From: DATDPY01 sp964395765
GTDB taxonomy: Bacteria > Bacteroidota > Bacteroidia > Cytophagales > Cyclobacteriaceae
NCBI GenBank assembly: GCA_964395765.1
Contig: CAYNCU010000191.1
Span: 1-8,397, forward strand
Direction: 5' to 3'
Length of the DNA: 8,397 nt
The notes under the pieces are model-generated. The model was given only the letters and a program-made list of their open reading frames with translations, searched no databases and was not told the origin of the DNA. Shown here piece after piece: positions 6,560-8,397 of this stretch. Numbering within the stretch: the stretch's first letter is position 1; every line of letters starts with the position of its first letter. The position numbers and the translations under genes are program-made.

Positions 6560-6668
6560 TTTATAAGCGGCTCACCCGTTTTGATTTTTACTTAATTTTA
6601 CCTATCTTTTACTAAAATATTTTTTCAGCTTAAATAAACCAGTAACCGTATATTTTAATTTCAAAATC
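6560..6668 (+). promoter_or_regulatory. Candidate promoter of the third barrel gene
   Basis: The 109-bp gap holds TTTG at 6580-6583 and TATCTTTT at 6603-6610, separated by 19 bp. This resembles the Bacteroidetes sigma-ABfr promoter (TTTG near -33, TAnnTTTG near -7), with one mismatch in the -7 box. It would give a 5' leader of roughly 50 bases. The region is AT-rich, so chance is possible. Confidence 0.4.
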
Positions 6669-7292
6669 ATGAAAACCGTTAAATTATTTTTAAGCGCATT
6701 GCTTATTACGGGCCTTGCATTAACCTCTTTCTGCCAAACAGAACGCGGTAGTTTCATCTTCGGTACAGGAAGTACAATAGGCTTTACCAGTACAAATTAT
6801 AAATGGAACGATAACTATTCAGCTTATTCAGGCAGTGAAAGTTCTACGTCCAGTAAATTCAACATTAATCCATCGGTAGGATATTTCATTGTTAATGGCC
6901 TGGCGGGCGGATTAAACCTGAACCTGATATTCACTTCATCCAAACAGGAAAATAATAAAGACGCCTCCACCTATGTTGGATTTGGTCCGTTCGTCAGGTA
7001 CTATTTTGGAAAGGACAAAATCAAACCATTATTGCAGGGAGGTTTCGGTTTCGCCCGTGAAATTGATAAATCCGAATACTCAGGCGCCGCCATTGAATCG
7101 AAATATTCTCAAAATATAAACTACTTCGAATTCGATACCGGGCTGGCCTACTTCATCAATGAGAAAATTTCTCTGGATGTTATTGCCGGTTATAACAGTA
7201 CTACACAGAAACAAAAAAATGATAATTCGACGCAAAAAAATACAGCTCAGAATATCGGGCTGGGTCTGGCATTTAATTTCCTGTTTTTGTAA
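6669..7292 (+). CDS. Small outer-membrane beta-barrel protein, paralog 3 of 3
   Basis: The 207-residue precursor shares its first residues (MKT-K-F) with paralog 2, and the DNA around both starts is alike (AAAATCATGAAAAC). The signal peptide probably ends at Cys22 (TSFC/QT). The residue before Cys22 is Phe, so this is not a lipobox. Matching blocks are QTERGSFIFGTGS (23-35), NINPSVGYFIVNGLAGG (65-81), VGFGPFVRYYFG (103-114), IKPLLQGG (118-125), FDTGLAYFINEKISLD (155-170) and terminal IGLGLAFNFLFL. Segments 41-63 and 178-193 are Ser/Asn/Lys-rich and are the likely surface loops. It is separated from paralog 2 by 109 bp with a candidate promoter, so it may be expressed independently. Confidence 0.82.
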   Translation: MKTVKLFLSALLITGLALTSFCQTERGSFIFGTGSTIGFTSTNYKWNDNYSAYSGSESSTSSKFNINPSVGYFIVNGLAGGLNLNLIFTSSKQENNKDASTYVGFGPFVRYYFGKDKIKPLLQGGFGFAREIDKSEYSGAAIESKYSQNINYFEFDTGLAYFINEKISLDVIAGYNSTTQKQKNDNSTQKNTAQNIGLGLAFNFLFL

Positions 7293-7417
7293 TAATTTTC
7301 ATTGCTTCGAACAATTTGTTCCCATACGGGTTGTATACTAACTGTTTGCCGTTTCAACTATATTTTTCAATCCGTTAATTCTGTGAACTGATAATTAATA
7401 ACATAATAATAATTCAT
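7293..7417. other. Intergenic region between the barrel cluster and the DinB-family gene
   Basis: The 125-bp gap is AT-rich and shows an imperfect dyad GAACAA-T-TTGTTC at 7309-7321. TTTG (7345-7348) and TATATTTT (7359-7366) are present but only 10 bp apart, too close for the usual promoter spacing. No terminator with a T-run is clear. Confidence 0.4.
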
Positions 7418-7912
7418 ATGGAATATACTTTAAAAAAGCACCTCGAATATAACTTATGGGCAAGTATTCAATTTGCCGGCTTTTTAAGAAAACAGGATGA
7501 TTCAATAATCAATAAAGAACTAAAAAGCAGTTTTCCGGGGATCGGCAAAACTATTCTCCATTTATGGAATGCTCAGCTCATCTGGCTGAACCGAATGAAA
7601 GGGGAAGAAATAACTTTTCATCCCTACAGGGATTTTAAAGGCACGAAGGAAGAAATGCTTGACGGCTTCATTGCCTCAGCCGAAGAACTGAATGAATTGA
7701 TAGCCGCCCGTGATGAGGCTTACATGGATGAGATGATTCACTATAAAACTTCCAAAGGGGACGCGTTCGAAAGCCGTGTGGATGAAATACTTTTTCATAT
7801 CGTGAACCACGGATCCTATCATCGCGGCCAGATTATCACCATGCTGAGGGAACTGGGGATAACTGAATCCTTACCCGGTACGGACCTGATCCTGTTTTTG
7901 AGAATGCTGTAA
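7418..7912 (+). CDS. DinB-fold family putative metal-dependent protein
   Basis: The 164-residue protein has the length and mostly helical pattern of the DinB/YfiT-like four-helix-bundle superfamily. YNLWAS at 11-16 is the usual N-terminal helix signature. His48 (in ILHLWNAQLIWL), His131 and His135 (in NHGSYHRGQ) are the expected three histidine metal ligands. This family is unrelated to DNA polymerase IV, which shares the DinB name in E. coli; it is named after a DNA-damage-inducible Bacillus gene. Some relatives are thiol transferases (bacillithiol- or mycothiol-dependent), but most members have no known reaction. A link with the OxyR gene upstream through thiol chemistry is possible but speculative. 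The start is ATG 7418; no Shine-Dalgarno site is present and no terminator follows. Confidence 0.87.
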   Translation: MEYTLKKHLEYNLWASIQFAGFLRKQDDSIINKELKSSFPGIGKTILHLWNAQLIWLNRMKGEEITFHPYRDFKGTKEEMLDGFIASAEELNELIAARDEAYMDEMIHYKTSKGDAFESRVDEILFHIVNHGSYHRGQIITMLRELGITESLPGTDLILFLRML

Positions 7913-8025
7913 ATCATCCAAAGAAATTCAATCTTGTATATCAGCTTTTTTCTAATCAATTAGACCATTTTTAAATTGTGTTCTTAAAGTAAATAGGGCC
8001 ATTATAGATCTATGGAATCATCCTC

Positions 8026-8129
8026 TGTGTCCTTCGTGTAACCCCGATTGTCCCGATAGCTATCGGGATGGGGCTTTGTGCCCTCCGCGGTTAAGAACCA
8101 ACTTGTCGCCAAAGACGGGTTACTCATTG
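8026..8129 (+). repeat. Composite repeat element, copy A
   Basis: It opens with the unit TGTGTCCTTCGTGTAA (8026-8041), then CCCCGAT. An 18-bp perfect palindrome, TCCCGATAGCTATCGGGA (8051-8068), follows, with outer CCCC (8042-8045) able to pair with GGGG (8070-8073). A second unit, TGTGCCCTCCGCGGTTAA (8077-8094), comes after it. A tail containing TCGCC and GACGGGT (8106-8120) and ending in ATTG also recurs in copy B. The layout is direct repeat, hairpin, direct repeat, tail. Confidence 0.75.
8051..8068. repeat. 18-bp perfect palindrome inside copy A
   Basis: TCCCGATAGCTATCGGGA equals its own reverse complement. As RNA or single-stranded DNA it would form a strong hairpin, extended by the CCCC/GGGG pair outside it. 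No T-run follows, so it is not a classical intrinsic terminator, though it could still stabilise or end transcripts arriving from the DinB-family gene. Confidence 0.8.
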
Positions 8130-8257
8130 TTGATTATTTTTCTATAGCGGTCCGACGAACATAAGTTCCCCTTCATTTATGATATTGCTTTGGATTAATT
8201 GTTGAAGCTCTTCAAAAAGAAATCATTCCTATCCGTCTGACCACTTTTGGTTTTTAT

Positions 8258-8345
8258 TGTGTCCTCCGTGTAACCCCGATGACCATCGGGGCATTGTGTC
8301 CTTTGTGGTTAAAACCCTCTCATCGCCGGAGACGGGTAGCTATTG
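8258..8345 (+). repeat. Composite repeat element, copy B
   Basis: Its first 23 bases match copy A (8026-8048) at 22 positions. The hairpin is shorter: CCCCGATG-AC-CATCGGGG (8274-8291), an 8-bp perfect stem. It is followed by the unit TGTGTCCTTTGTGGTTAA (8295-8312) and a tail with TCGCC and GACGGGT (8323-8337). Copies A and B start 232 bp apart in the same orientation. Confidence 0.75.
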
Positions 8346-8361
8346 GTTTGAGGTTTGTTCC

Positions 8362-8380
8362 GGTCTGTGCGCCACAGACC
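8362..8380. repeat. Perfect 8-bp hairpin near the window end
   Basis: GGTCTGTG (8362-8369) and CACAGACC (8373-8380) form a perfect stem around the loop CGC. It lies 16 bp after composite copy B and is followed by a purine-rich stretch, not a T-run. It has the look of a palindromic intergenic repeat; only one copy is in the window. Confidence 0.65.
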
Positions 8381-8397
8381 AGGGGGAGGCGGAATCG

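Larger units (their letters stand above)
7913..8397. other. Non-coding region carrying repeated hairpin elements
   Basis: About 485 bp without a supportable gene. The left part (7913-8025) is AT-rich with no clear structure, apart from a weak TGTGTTCTT (7977-7985) resembling the repeat unit downstream. Two composite repeats (8026-8129 and 8258-8345) and a terminal hairpin (8362-8380) fill most of the rest. The tail after 8380 is purine-rich and runs off the window. Confidence 0.7.

Noticed and set aside
6669..6737. Third barrel protein as a lipoprotein because of Cys22
   Set aside because: The residues before the cysteine (Thr-Ser-Phe) do not form a lipobox; ordinary signal-peptidase cleavage before Gln23 matches the paralogs.
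8142..8222. Minus-strand frame of 26 codons reading EELQQLIQSNIINEGELM and ending in TAG
   Set aside because: It looks protein-like and might be the tail of a decayed gene, but a stop lies directly before it and I recognise no family, so it is too short to annotate.
8026..8345. CRISPR array
   Set aside because: Only four degenerate units, with hairpins between them rather than regular spacers, and no cas genes.

Overview
The window looks like a chromosomal segment of a Bacteroidetes-type bacterium (best guess, made without any database search). The sequence is AT-rich. Start codons mostly follow A-rich stretches rather than Shine-Dalgarno sites. Exported proteins carry signal peptides ending just before a Gln. 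One intergenic region holds a plausible TTTG / TAnnTTTG promoter of the Bacteroidetes kind. The gene set of small outer-membrane beta-barrels, a DinB-fold protein, an OxyR regulator and an OmpR-type two-component pair is also typical of that phylum.

Layout. Positions 1-1777 (minus strand) hold a two-component operon: an OmpR/PhoB-family response regulator (TTG start) followed 30 bp later by a membrane sensor histidine kinase. The window edge cuts the kinase just after its HisKA domain. A 144-bp divergent intergenic region with several short repeats separates it from a plus-strand LysR-family regulator. That regulator is recognisably OxyR, with both redox cysteines at the E. coli positions 199 and 208. 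Next come a secreted protein with a gluzincin-like HExxH...NEG motif (GTG start), a FabG-like short-chain dehydrogenase/reductase, three tandem paralogous 202-207-residue outer-membrane beta-barrel proteins, and a DinB-family putative metalloprotein. The last ~480 bp are non-coding. They hold two copies of a composite element (direct repeat, hairpin, direct repeat) and end in another perfect hairpin.

How the genes fit together. The response regulator and kinase are very likely co-transcribed partners. OxyR would sense peroxide. Whether it controls the neighbouring genes cannot be read from the sequence, and I found no classical OxyR operator. The first two barrel genes are 15 bp apart and probably share a transcript; the third probably has its own promoter. 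The plus-strand genes are otherwise separated by about 60-280 bp, so a single operon from oxyR to the DinB gene is unlikely.

I see no defence system, phage, transposase, CRISPR array or RNA gene. The parts least explained by known families are the secreted putative metallopeptidase, the barrel triplet and the terminal repeat elements.
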